In this document: piece after piece, positions 1 to 7,545 of the stretch
Position numbering within the stretch: position 1 is the stretch's first letter
How the letters are laid out: every line of letters starts with the position of its first letter
Translations under genes and position numbers: made by a program
Assembly (NCBI GenBank): GCA_964404505.1
Contig: CAYOKH010000005.1
Location: forward strand, 1 to 54,010
Direction: 5' to 3'
DNA: 54,010 nt
Origin: DAOMNN01 sp964404505
GTDB lineage: Bacteria > Pseudomonadota > Gammaproteobacteria > Burkholderiales > Rhodocyclaceae
Notes under the pieces: generated by a model
Seen by the model: only the letters and a program-made list of their open reading frames with translations
Databases searched by the model: none
Told to the model about the DNA's origin: nothing

Positions 1-706
1 GCTCGGGCCAGGCCGGCGTCGCCTCGGCGGGTGGTCCCGTGTCACGTGTTTCGGCCGCGCCGGCTGCGTCCGCGTCGGCTTCGGGCGTTTCGGTCGCCAC
101 TACGAGCGGGCGATACGCAGCGAGCGCGGGATGAACGTCCCCGGCGTACGAGGCCGCATCGGACATGGTCGGGGTGTCGGCCGGTTCGGACGGTGCTTCC
201 GTGGCGGAGTAGGTTCCGGATTCGCGTTCGGCCAATGTGGGTTCCGGCTCGCCCCGCTGCGGCTGCGGCGGTGAAGCGGGCGAATGGCTTGTCGTTGGCA
301 GGAACGCATCGGGAATCTCGAATTCCAGCCGGTCGGCGACGCGATCGAAGGTGCTCGCCGATGCGTCTTGGGCCTTGCGGGGCTCCATGGCAGGCGATTC
401 CGTCGGCGCCTCGAAATCCCACAGGTTCAGATCCGCGCCGAAGGGATTCAGGGCGGTGGCGTCCTCCAGCACGAAGACCTTGTCGGTGTCGTCGTCCGGT
501 GGGGGCGATACATCGCGTGTGGTGGGGTCCCGATGCGTCGGTACGTCCCCATGCGCGGCAGGGCGAAGTGCCTCGTCCATCAGATTGTCGAGGGCATTGA
601 ACGGCGTGTAGCAGCTGCCGCAGCGGACCATACCCGCGTGTGTCCGCAGCTGTTCCGGACGCATCCTGAATACGGTCTGGCACTCGGGACAGCGGACGAT
701 CATCAT
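1..706 (-). CDS. Zinc-ribbon DUF3426-family protein, 3' end outside the window
   Basis: The frame is open from an ATG at 706 to the window edge (235 codons), so only the N-terminal part is present. It begins with a zinc-finger-like ribbon: RCPEC (Cys6, Cys9) and RCGSC (Cys29, Cys32), the MJ0042/zinc_ribbon_5 pattern. A long acidic, proline-rich low-complexity linker follows. In this family a transmembrane helix and a DUF3426 domain normally come after such a linker; here they would lie beyond the left edge. The start overlaps the prmA stop (ATGA at 706-703), so it is the last visible gene of the accB-accC-prmA operon, where this family usually sits. The molecular function of the family is not established. 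Two ATGs are adjacent (706 and 703); I chose the first. Confidence 0.85.
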   Translation of the reverse strand, partial: MMIVRCPECQTVFRMRPEQLRTHAGMVRCGSCYTPFNALDNLMDEALRPAAHGDVPTHRDPTTRDVSPPPDDDTDKVFVLEDATALNPFGADLNLWDFEAPTESPAMEPRKAQDASASTFDRVADRLEFEIPDAFLPTTSHSPASPPQPQRGEPEPTLAERESGTYSATEAPSEPADTPTMSDAASYAGDVHPALAAYRPLVVATETPEADADAAGAAETRDTGPPAEATPAWPE

Positions 707-1629
707 GGTCGCTTGGCGTCCTGCGGGGCGCGTTGAACGCTCGTCGTCATCCGGCCCCCCAGCCTGATCCAGCCTTCACTGCCTGCGGCGGCGGCAAGCT
801 CGATGAACGGGGAGTAGGCTTGAATGACTTTGTCAACCTGGGTGTCGAGCACGCCAGCCAGCGCCATCCGGCCGCCCGGTGCGACACGGCCGGCCAGCAG
901 TGGTGCGAGCACGCACAGGGGATTGGTGAGGATATTGGCGACGACGATGTCGAAGCGCGCATCCAGGGGCTCGCGCGAATTCTGAAAGCGCATTGCGACC
1001 CGGTTGCGCATGGCATTGTAGCGTGCTGCTTCGAGGGCCCTGTCATCGATGTCGACGCCCAGCACGCGGGCTGCCCCGAGGCTGGCGGCGGCGATTCCGA
1101 GAATGCCCGAACCGCAGCCATAGTCCAGTACCGTCATCCCCGGCTCGATGATCTCGCACAGCCATTCGAGACACAGTCGCGTTGTCGGGTGCGATCCGGT
1201 GCCGAAGGCCATGCCCGGATCGAGTTCGATGTTGATCGCCTGCGGATCCGGCGCGGAATGCCAGGAAGGCACGATCCAGAGTCGAGCCGTGATCCTTATC
1301 GGCTCGAACTGGCTCTGGGTAAGTTGCACCCAGTTCTGTTCTGCGAGTTCCCCGACGGTGTAGGGTGGTACCGCGTCGAATCCGGCATCGGTCGCCGCAC
1401 GCGCGAGCACCGTGGTGAGATCCGTTCCCGGGTCGAACAGTGCCACCACGCGACTGCGATCCCACAGTCGCTGCGGGTCGTGGCCCGGCTCGCCGAACTG
1501 TGGCTTCTCCGCATCCGTGTCGGCATCTGCATCCTCGATCGCGACCGACAGTGCGCCGACCTCCATCAGGGCGTCGGACAGCGTCTCGGCCCTGTTTGCC
1601 TCTGCCTGGAGTGTTACCGAGATCCACAT
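703..1629 (-). CDS. prmA: Ribosomal protein L11 methyltransferase PrmA
   Basis: A protein of 308 aa, close to the usual size (about 295). PrmA uses S-adenosylmethionine to methylate ribosomal protein L11 in the cytoplasm. The start MWISVTLQAE matches the typical family N-terminus, so the ATG at 1629 is preferred over an in-frame start 26 codons upstream that would run into accC. The sequence shows the L11-binding N-terminal region, the hallmark FGTGSHPTTRLCLEWL segment, the SAM-binding loop VLDYGCGSGILGIAAA, an acidic ribose-binding stretch GVDIDD, and the N-x-L-x-x-P-like motif VVANILTNPL. It lies 13 bp after the accC stop and overlaps the next gene by 4 bp, so it is co-transcribed with accBC, a very common arrangement. 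Confidence 0.96.
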   Translation of the reverse strand: MWISVTLQAEANRAETLSDALMEVGALSVAIEDADADTDAEKPQFGEPGHDPQRLWDRSRVVALFDPGTDLTTVLARAATDAGFDAVPPYTVGELAEQNWVQLTQSQFEPIRITARLWIVPSWHSAPDPQAINIELDPGMAFGTGSHPTTRLCLEWLCEIIEPGMTVLDYGCGSGILGIAAASLGAARVLGVDIDDRALEAARYNAMRNRVAMRFQNSREPLDARFDIVVANILTNPLCVLAPLLAGRVAPGGRMALAGVLDTQVDKVIQAYSPFIELAAAAGSEGWIRLGGRMTTSVQRAPQDAKRP

Positions 1630-1642
1630 CGCGTGTCGGTGA

Positions 1643-3011
1643 TCAGCCTTTCCTGACTTCGCTACGGCCGGCGAGCCTGCTTTCGAGGTAGTGGATGCTC
1701 GTGCCACCTTCGACGAACTTGCTGTCCTGCATTAGTTCCTGGTGCAGCGGCACGTTGGTCTTGATGCCGTCCACCGCCATCNNNNNNNNNNGACAATGCA
1801 ATGCGCATCCGGCGTATGGCCTGCTCGCGCGTATCCCCGTATGCGATGAGCTTGCCGATCATCGAGTCGTAATAAGGCGGGACCGTATAGCCATTATAGA
1901 CGTGCGAGTCCACCCGGATGCCGGGGCCGCCCGGCATATGCCAGTTGGTGATCCGGCCCGGACTGGGAGTGAACTTGAAGGGATCCTCGGCGTTGATCCG
2001 GCACTCCACGGCATGGCCCCGCAGCACGATCTGGCGTTGCCTGAACCAGAGTTCCTCGCCCGCTGCGATGCGAATCTGTGCCTGCACGATGTCGATCCCG
2101 GTGATCATCTCGGTTACCGGGTGCTCGACCTGCACCCGCGTATTCATCTCGATGAAATAGAACTCGCCGTTCTCATAGAGGAATTCGAATGTGCCCGCAC
2201 CGCGATAGCCGATCGTGCGGCAGGCCTCGGCGCAGCGCTCGCCAACCTTGCCGATGAGCTTGCGGTCGATGCCGGGCGCGGGAGCTTCTTCTATGACCTT
2301 CTGGTGACGCCTCTGCATCGAGCAGTCGCGCTCGCCCAGATGGACCGCCTTGCCATGCTGATCGGCCAGCACCTGGATCTCCACGTGGCGCGGATTCTCG
2401 AGGTACTTCTCCAGGTACACGGTGGCATTGCTGAAAGCGGCAAGGGCCTCGGACTGGGTCGTGGTGACCGCGTTCAGGAGCGCCGCCTCGGTATGCACGA
2501 CGCGCATTCCGCGACCGCCGCCACCGCCAGCGGCCTTGATGATGACCGGGTACCCGATGGCGCGGGCAATGCGGACGATCTCCTTCGGGTCCTCGGGAAG
2601 TGCGCCGTCGGAGCCCGGCACGCAGGGCACGCCAGCGGCCTTCATCGTGTCCTTGGCACTGACCTTGTCGCCCATCAGGCGGATGGTGTCGGGTCGGGGG
2701 CCGATGAAGACGAAACCGGACTGCTCCACTCGTTCGGCGAAATCGGCGTTCTCGGAGAGGAATCCGTAGCCGGGGTGGATCGCTTCGGCATCGGTCACCT
2801 CCGCCGCGGAGATGATTGCCGGCACGTTCAGGTAGCTCAGGCTCGACGCCGCCGGACCGATGCACACCGATTCGTCGGCGAGCTTGACGTACTTGGCTTC
2901 GGTGTCGGCCTCGGAATGCACCGCCACCGTGCGGATGCCGAGTTCGCGGCATGCCCGCAGCACGCGCAGGGCGATCTCTCCGCGGTTTGCAATCAGGATC
3001 TTCTCAAACAT
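1643..3011 (-). CDS. accC: Acetyl-CoA carboxylase biotin carboxylase subunit AccC, interrupted by a 10-N gap
   Basis: AccC carboxylates the biotin on AccB using ATP and bicarbonate, the first step of fatty acid synthesis. The start MFEKILIANRGEIALRVL is the canonical one (ATG at 3011). Visible features are the ATP-grasp glycine loop KAAGGGGGRGMRVV, the HLGERDCSMQRRHQKVIEEAP segment shortened here to its core, and the catalytic EMNTRVQVEHPVTE. The frame breaks at the N run 1782-1791. Before it the protein reads RRMRIALS and after it, in another frame, MAVDGIKTNVPLHQ to the stop at 1643, which is the normal AccC C-terminus. By family comparison about one residue (ALSEM-like) is missing, meaning 3 bases or 3 plus a multiple of 3. 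The N count is thus a placeholder rather than a real frameshift. Expected length is about 450 aa. Confidence 0.93.
1782..1791. other. Assembly gap, 10 N
   Basis: Ten undetermined bases inside accC. Read literally they shift the frame by one. The flanking codons (TC before the gap, G-ATG after it on the coding strand) restore an uninterrupted AccC if the true gap is 3 bases, or another length of 3n. This indicates a standard-length gap filler. Confidence 0.97.
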
Positions 3012-3038
3012 GCCGTGCCCCCGCGGAGAGATCGCCCT
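2968..3038. repeat. 18-bp inverted repeat around the accC start codon
   Basis: The arms 2968-2985 and 3021-3038 are perfectly complementary (core ccgcggagagatcgccc). The left arm is accC codons 9-15; the right arm is an inverted copy placed just upstream of the gene. The 35-nt loop contains the accC start codon, so in the mRNA the initiation region would sit in the loop of a stable stem. The start is normal in sequence, but its context is unusual. Confidence 0.8.
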
Positions 3039-3133
3039 TGCACCCTGCGGGTGCGGGGCGGTTTGGCTGCGCCGCTGCGCCGCCCTGCGGCGGCTGGTCT
3101 CCGCGGTTTGCAATCAGGATCTTCTCGAACATG
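2977..3133. repeat. Tandem partial duplication of the accC start (two 36-bp copies, 121-bp period)
   Basis: A 36-bp segment that encodes the accC start codon and first codons occurs at 2977-3012 and again at 3098-3133, with a single mismatch (3006 versus 3127). The 85 bp between them are GC-rich and full of small palindromes: gcaccc-tgc-gggtgc at 3040-3054 and ccgcc-ctgc-ggcgg at 3080-3093. Removing one 121-bp unit would leave a normal junction, with the accC ATG 6 bp after the accB stop. This looks like a small insertion or template-switch duplication. An assembly error cannot be ruled out because an N gap lies in the same gene. Confidence 0.85.
3004..3132 (-). CDS. Short ORF from the duplicated accC start, possible leader peptide
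   Basis: The upstream copy of the accC start (ATG at 3132) opens a 42-codon frame that begins like AccC (MFEKILIANRG) and then runs into the inserted segment as a Gly/Ala/Pro/Gln-rich tail. It ends with TGA at 3006-3004, just inside the intact accC copy (ATG 3011-3009). Ribosomes leaving this ORF would stop within a few bases of the real accC start, so translational coupling to accB could persist despite the insertion. Whether it is translated is unknown. It is best read as a broken accC 5' copy. Confidence 0.4.
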   Translation of the reverse strand: MFEKILIANRGDQPPQGGAAAQPNRPAPAGCKGDLSAGARHV

Positions 3134-3137
3134 CGCG

Positions 3138-3590
3138 TCAGCCGATGACGAACAGCGGCTGGCCGTATTCGACCGGCTGGCCGTTCTCGACGAGGATGGC
3201 CTTGACGACCCCGTCGGTGTCGGATTCGATCTCGTTCATGAGCTTCATCGCCTCGATGATGCACAGCCGTTCGCCCGCGACGACCTTCTGCCCGATGTCG
3301 GCAAGGGGCTTCGCACCCGGTGACGCAGCACGATAAAAAGTGCCCACCATCGGTGACTTCACGACATGGCCGTCCGGTACTGCGTCCGCGGCTGGGAACG
3401 CGGGATCGACTGCGACCGGCGCAGCGGCGAAATGGGTGGGGGCTGCGAAATGCGCCACCGGTGGTGCCGACGCCGCGGGCGGTGCGTATTTTGCGATGCG
3501 GACCTTTTCTTCACCTTCCGTCACCTCCAGTTCGGAAATTCCCGATTCCTGTACGAGGTCGATCAACTTCTTGAGCTTGCGCAAATCCAT
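3138..3590 (-). CDS. accB: Biotin carboxyl carrier protein AccB
   Basis: A 150-aa protein, typical for AccB (BCCP). It carries the biotin that AccC carboxylates and that AccA/AccD then discharge to acetyl-CoA. The N-terminus MDLRKLKKLIDLVQESGISELEVTEGEEKVRI is shown only in part here (MDLRKLKKLIDLVQ) and is the conserved dimerisation region. A Pro/Ala-rich linker follows, then the biotinyl domain with the biotin-accepting lysine in CIIEAMKLMNEIE and the closing QPVEYGQPLFVIG. The protein ends 127 bp before the intact accC start because of the duplication; without it the gap would be 5 bp. The gene order aroQ-accB-accC is standard. Confidence 0.97.
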   Translation of the reverse strand: MDLRKLKKLIDLVQESGISELEVTEGEEKVRIAKYAPPAASAPPVAHFAAPTHFAAAPVAVDPAFPAADAVPDGHVVKSPMVGTFYRAASPGAKPLADIGQKVVAGERLCIIEAMKLMNEIESDTDGVVKAILVENGQPVEYGQPLFVIG

Positions 3591-3658
3591 ATTGCTCTCC
3601 GGACAGGGTTGAACCGCGCCAGTCGGCGCTTCCCTGGTGGTGGTATTGAGTCTCTACC

Positions 3659-3683
3659 GCCCGAAGGCCCGGGGCCTTCGGGC
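3659..3683. repeat. Perfect GC-rich hairpin between aroQ and accB
   Basis: The arms gcccgaaggccc (3659-3670) and gggccttcgggc (3672-3683) are exact complements with one base between them. It lies in the 137-bp gap between the aroQ stop and the accB start, on the transcribed path. No U-run follows on either strand, so it is not a canonical terminator. It could be an attenuating or mRNA-stabilising hairpin or a REP-like palindrome. Confidence 0.55.
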
Positions 3684-3727
3684 CACAATTCAAGGGAGCC
3701 TCAGGCGGCTCCGGTTCCGCGACGTGG

Positions 3728-4219
3728 TCACCTCTCTCGCAGACGGGACAGGGCGAACTCGATGGCGGCCATGTAGCCGTAGGCGCCCAGCCCGCAGATC
3801 ACGCCGGTCGCGCAGTCCGAAAAGTACGAATGGTGCCGGAACGGTTCCCTCGTGTGGATATTCGACAGGTGCACTTCCACGTAGGGGATGGCAACTGCGG
3901 CCAAGGCATCACGCAATGCGACACTCGTGTGGGTGTAGCCGGCGGGATTGATCACGATGAACTCGACCCCTTCAGCGGCCGCCGCCTGGATGCGATCGAT
4001 CAACTGCCCTTCGTGATTGCTCTGGAAGGACTCCACGATGACACCATCCACGCGTGCACGCGCCTCCATCGCCGCATGGATGTCGGATAGCGTGGTGCGG
4101 CCGTATACTTCCGGTTCGCGCGTGCCCAGGAGGTTCAGATTGGGGCCGTGCAGTGCAAGTATCCGCCGCGACGGCGGAGGTGGCGATTCGGAGCTTTTGC
4201 TGCGTTTTGAGCGCGTCAT
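3728..4219 (-). CDS. aroQ: Type II 3-dehydroquinate dehydratase AroQ
   Basis: A 163-aa enzyme that dehydrates 3-dehydroquinate to 3-dehydroshikimate in the shikimate pathway. The family signature LHGPNLNLLGTREPEVYG holds the catalytic Tyr and Arg. The core has NPAGYTHTSVALRDAL with the active-site His, and the C-terminal part EVHLSNIHTREPFRHHSYFS. The first 18 residues (Ser/Lys/Pro rich) are longer than in most homologues. The ATG at 4219 is the only good start before the conserved RILALHGP. It sits between a tlpA-like gene and accB in a minus-strand operon. Confidence 0.96.
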   Translation of the reverse strand: MTRSKRSKSSESPPPPSRRILALHGPNLNLLGTREPEVYGRTTLSDIHAAMEARARVDGVIVESFQSNHEGQLIDRIQAAAAEGVEFIVINPAGYTHTSVALRDALAAVAIPYVEVHLSNIHTREPFRHHSYFSDCATGVICGLGAYGYMAAIEFALSRLRER

Positions 4220-4267
4220 GACGGCAAGTTTGCCGCAAATCGCAGCATTTTGTCCAGTACGCGCGAA

Positions 4268-4819
4268 TTACCGCCGTGGCAGTAGTTCGCGGATTTTGCC
4301 TTCGAGTTCGACTTCGTTCAAGGTCCCGAGCTTGATGTGGCGGGCCTGGCCGTCGCCGTCGAGGATCACCGTCAGCGGCATCGCGGGCGGGCTGTTGGAC
4401 AGTTCGGTGATCTGCATGAGGTGCCGGGATGTCCCGATCAGGAGAGGGTAGGGCACCTGATGCTCCTCGGCGAACGACACCACGTTCTCTACGGTGTCGA
4501 CACTGATGCCGACGAATTGCACCGGGGCGTCGGCGTAGCGGCGGCTTACGGCCGAGAACTCCGGGATTTCCTTGATGCAGGGGGGACACCAGGTCGCCCA
4601 GAAATTGACCACGAGTACCTTCCCGCGCCATTGTTCGAGGGCGTAGTCGACTCCGTCGGCGTCGGGGAGCGTCAGCTCGAGCAGGATCGCGCCCGCATCG
4701 CCGGCGACCGCGGCGCTGGGCGAACTGTCGGGCTGGATGCCCTTGCTCGTCAGGTAGCCCGCCAGTGCCGCAGCTCCGGCGACGATTGCGATCAGGACGT
4801 ATCTCGTGCTTCGATTCAT
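4268..4819 (-). CDS. TlpA/ResA-like thiol:disulfide oxidoreductase
   Basis: A 183-aa membrane-anchored thioredoxin-fold protein. Residues 7-22 form an N-terminal membrane segment (YVLIAIVAGAAALAGY), and the rest should be periplasmic. The redox motif WCPPC is at 77-81 in VNFWATWCPPCIKEIP, and a cis-proline loop follows in PPAMPLTVIL. Such proteins reduce or oxidise periplasmic disulfides, for example in cytochrome c maturation. The exact partner cannot be told here since no ccm genes are near. Its start overlaps the stop of the upstream gene by 4 bp (ATGA, 4819-4816), so the two are translationally coupled; aroQ follows 48 bp downstream. Confidence 0.9.
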   Translation of the reverse strand: MNRSTRYVLIAIVAGAAALAGYLTSKGIQPDSSPSAAVAGDAGAILLELTLPDADGVDYALEQWRGKVLVVNFWATWCPPCIKEIPEFSAVSRRYADAPVQFVGISVDTVENVVSFAEEHQVPYPLLIGTSRHLMQITELSNSPPAMPLTVILDGDGQARHIKLGTLNEVELEGKIRELLPRR

Positions 4820-5418
4820 TCGGGAATTTTCTCGTCCGTGTTGAGGAGGCCCTCGATGACCGGCAGGCGTGCACGTTCCGCCGCCCTCCGATTGGCACGC
4901 GCGGCATGGGCCTCATAGATCGAAAGGCGGATCGGCACGTCGTCCCAATCGAAGCAGATGACGGCTTCCGGCATTCCTGGAGCAGCCCGGCGCGGTTCGC
5001 GGTGTTCGTAGGCCAGATCCTGATTGAGGAAGAAAATCTCGACGTCCTTGGTACTGTCCGGATACAGCTCGATCTCGACCTCCGAGTAACGGCCGGCGGT
5101 GCCGTCAAGCACACCCCCCGTGAGGTACGGACCGAAGGGTTCCAGAAAGCGCATCACGTGTACGGCTGCCGTGCGCATTTCGCGGATCCGCTGGGCCTGC
5201 TCCTCGTCCTGATAGAGCGCCTGCCAGCAACGCAGTTCCGCCTCGATCTCGGCATTGGTCGGCAGTACCTCGGAGTCGGGCGTCCCGAGTTGGCGCGCCG
5301 CCTTGCGCTTTGCGAAGCCGAAGTCGCTGATGCCATCTTCAGCCATCATGCGTGCAGCCAGAGCGGCAATCTCGCGCCGCAGGTTTCCGGCCCTCGAGGC
5401 ATTGGAGCGGGAGGTCAT
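4816..5418 (-). CDS. Conserved hypothetical protein, 200 aa
   Basis: I do not recognise this family with certainty. The protein starts MTSRSNASRAGN (ATG at 5418); an in-frame ORF extends further upstream but would run into the mpl 5' region. It is soluble, with no membrane segment or signal peptide. The N-terminal third is rich in Arg/Ala helices (REIAALAARMMAEDG), the middle is rich in charged residues (AEIEAELRCWQALYQDEE), and the last part has acidic beta-like stretches (YSEVEIELYPDSTKDVEIF, EAVICFDWDDVPIRLSIYE). It may belong to the uncharacterised nucleotidyltransferase-like proteins found beside mpl, but I see no clear GS-x-DxD motif. It is the first gene of the tlpA-aroQ-accBC operon, divergent from mpl. 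Confidence 0.75.
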   Translation of the reverse strand: MTSRSNASRAGNLRREIAALAARMMAEDGISDFGFAKRKAARQLGTPDSEVLPTNAEIEAELRCWQALYQDEEQAQRIREMRTAAVHVMRFLEPFGPYLTGGVLDGTAGRYSEVEIELYPDSTKDVEIFFLNQDLAYEHREPRRAAPGMPEAVICFDWDDVPIRLSIYEAHAARANRRAAERARLPVIEGLLNTDEKIPE

Positions 5419-5433
5419 GGTCGTCGGCCGATG

Positions 5434-5439
5434 TAGAAT
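5434..5439 (+). promoter_or_regulatory. Probable -10 box of mpl
   Basis: TAGAAT lies 38 bp before the mpl ATG in the 59-bp divergent gap. Similar TAnAAT hexamers occur before several genes here (lpxC, secA, argJ, purB). No clear -35 was seen, so the call rests on position and the recurring motif. Confidence 0.4.
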
Positions 5440-5477
5440 GAGCCGCATTGTACACGGTGAGCAATTACTGGACTTTG

Positions 5478-6845
5478 ATGCATATCCACATTCTCGGCAT
5501 CTGCGGCACATTCATGGGTGGGGTCGCCTTGCTGGCACGTGCCGCGGGCCATACGGTATCCGGCTGCGACGCCAACGTCTATCCGCCGATGAGCACGCAA
5601 CTGGCCGAACAGGATATCGGACTGATCGAGGGATATGATCCGGCGCAGATTGGCATCCGTCCCGACATCTTTCTCGTCGGAAACGCAATCGCGCGCGGCA
5701 ACCCGCTGCTGGAGGCGGTACTGGACAAGGGGCTGCCCTATGTGTCCGGTCCCCAGTGGCTCGCCGAGCACGTGCTCCGCGATCACTGGGTTGTGGCCGT
5801 CGCCGGAACCCACGGCAAGACCACGACGACATCCATGCTTGCATGGATACTCCAGGACGCCGGGCTCGACCCGGGATTTCTGGTAGGCGGCGTCCCTGCG
5901 AACTTCGGGGTCTCGGCGCGCCTCACCGATTCGCCGTTCTTCGTCATCGAGGCGGACGAGTACGACACTGCCTTCTGCGACAAGCGATCGAAGTTCGTCC
6001 ACTACCGGCCGCGAACGCTCGTGCTGAACAATCTCGAGTACGATCACGCGGACGTATTTCCCGATCTGGCTGCGATCGAGACCCAGTTCCACCATCTGGT
6101 CCGGACCGTGCCCCGTACGGGGCGCATTATCGCCAATGCCGGGGAGGACAGTCTTCGCCGCGTTCTCGACCGCGGTTGCTGGTCCGAGGTCGAGTGGTTC
6201 GATTCCGCCGACGGCTGGAACGCGGTGTACGAGGTGCGCGATGACGCGGCTGCGATGCGTTTCCGGGGCGTGGATCTCGGCGTCGCACGCATGACGATGT
6301 CGGGCAGTCACAACCGCTCCAATGCACTCGCGGCCGTTGCGGCGGCGCGTCACACCGGCGTACTGCCAGCGTGTTCGATGGAAAGCCTGGCTCGGTTCGC
6401 CGGCATCAAGCGGCGCATGGAAGTGCGTGGCACGGTCGGCGGCGTCACCGTGTATGACGATTTTGCCCATCACCCGACCGCGATCGCGCTGACGATCGAG
6501 GGTTTGCGCCGGCGTGAGGCGCAAGGCCGGATCCTCGCGGTGCTCGAACCGCGCTCGAACACGATGAAGCTGGGTGTGATGAAGGGTCGCCTGCCCGACA
6601 GTCTGGCGCAGGCGGATCGGGTGTTTTGCCACGCGCAGGGCCTGGGATGGGATGTCGCGGGCGTGCTCGCCCCGCTGGGCGAACGCGCCCGAGCCTACGA
6701 CGACTTGGAGCAACTGGTTGCCGACGTGGTTGCCGCGGCCAGGTCCGGCGACCACGTACTCGTGATGAGCAATGGCAGCTTCGGCGGGGTGCACGACAAG
6801 CTGCTCGACGCGCTCCGGGTGCGTGGGCAGGTGCCGGTGCGATAG
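5478..6845 (+). CDS. mpl: UDP-N-acetylmuramate:L-Ala-gamma-D-Glu-meso-DAP ligase Mpl
   Basis: A 455-aa Mur-family ligase that joins tripeptide released during wall turnover to UDP-MurNAc, recycling peptidoglycan in the cytoplasm. The start MHIHILGICGTFMGGVALLA is the family's typical N-terminus. The ATP loop GTHGKTTT is at 110-117. Further Mur-ligase motifs are DEYDTAFCDKRSKF, NNLEYDHADVFPD (the Mpl-specific variant of the HxDxH region), SGSHNRSNALAAVAAA and YDDFAHHPTAIA. The length matches E. coli Mpl (457 aa). It is divergent from the tlpA operon and is not linked to the dcw mur genes, which carry their own murC. Confidence 0.96.
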   Translation: MHIHILGICGTFMGGVALLARAAGHTVSGCDANVYPPMSTQLAEQDIGLIEGYDPAQIGIRPDIFLVGNAIARGNPLLEAVLDKGLPYVSGPQWLAEHVLRDHWVVAVAGTHGKTTTTSMLAWILQDAGLDPGFLVGGVPANFGVSARLTDSPFFVIEADEYDTAFCDKRSKFVHYRPRTLVLNNLEYDHADVFPDLAAIETQFHHLVRTVPRTGRIIANAGEDSLRRVLDRGCWSEVEWFDSADGWNAVYEVRDDAAAMRFRGVDLGVARMTMSGSHNRSNALAAVAAARHTGVLPACSMESLARFAGIKRRMEVRGTVGGVTVYDDFAHHPTAIALTIEGLRRREAQGRILAVLEPRSNTMKLGVMKGRLPDSLAQADRVFCHAQGLGWDVAGVLAPLGERARAYDDLEQLVADVVAAARSGDHVLVMSNGSFGGVHDKLLDALRVRGQVPVR

Positions 6846-6903
6846 CGGATTCCGTTGCACGATGCAACCGGGCCAGGATCGTGCCCGGGTGCATTGCGGC
6901 GCG

Positions 6904-7545
6904 TCAGTTCTGTGCCCTTGTGCGCCGGTCGAGGCGGGCGGCCTCTTCGTCGCTGACATATTCGAATACACGTACAACCTTCTGCACGCCGCTGGTGGTG
7001 CGTGCGACTTCGGTCGCCGCATCGGCCTCGCGTCGCGTGACGATGCCCATCAGGAACACCGTACCGGCCTCGGTGACGACCTTGACGTGGTTGGCGGCGA
7101 ATGTCTGGTCATCTACGAAGCGGGCCTTGACACGTGACGTGATCAGCGCATCGTTGCCGCGCGACGTAAGCGAAGTCAGGCCCGCGATTTCCAGTTCGTT
7201 GATGAGCCCCTGAACGTTGTCCACCGCGGCCGCGATCCGGCCGGCTTCTGCATGCGAGGCCTCGTCGGGGACCTGCCCGGTCAGCAGCACATTGCGATTG
7301 TATGACGTGACGCTGATGTTCACGCTGTTGCCGAATTGTTCCCGCAGGCGGCTTCGTGTGCGCCATTCGATGCCTTCGTCCTCGACGTAGGCGCCCGAGG
7401 TGCGCCGGTCCGCGTACATGGCGACGGCACCGGCTGCGCCCCCGACGACAACTGGAAAACACCCCTGCAGCGCCGGGAGAGTTGCGCCAGCGCACAGGCC
7501 GATCAGAAGGGTTCTGCGGCTTGCGGAGAATCGTCTCGTATTCAT
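6904..7545 (-). CDS. dolP: BON-domain lipoprotein, DolP (YraP) type
   Basis: A 213-aa lipoprotein. The signal sequence MNTRRFSASRRTLLIGLCAG ends in a lipobox LQGC, so it should be acylated and directed to the envelope. Two BON domains follow: the first around EWRTRSRLREQFGN to TGQVPDEASHAEAGRIA, the second around DALITSRVKARFVDD to GIVTRREADAATEVA. BON domains bind phospholipid membranes. DolP helps keep the outer membrane intact and supports septal amidase activity in E. coli. It overlaps diaA by 4 bp and the order yraN-diaA-dolP is the E. coli order, which supports the name. Confidence 0.9.
   Translation of the reverse strand: MNTRRFSASRRTLLIGLCAGATLPALQGCFPVVVGGAAGAVAMYADRRTSGAYVEDEGIEWRTRSRLREQFGNSVNISVTSYNRNVLLTGQVPDEASHAEAGRIAAAVDNVQGLINELEIAGLTSLTSRGNDALITSRVKARFVDDQTFAANHVKVVTEAGTVFLMGIVTRREADAATEVARTTSGVQKVVRVFEYVSDEEAARLDRRTRAQN

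Noticed and set aside
5415..7022. 535-codon minus-strand frame opposite mpl
   Set aside because: No recognisable motif; mpl on the plus strand has all Mur-ligase motifs.
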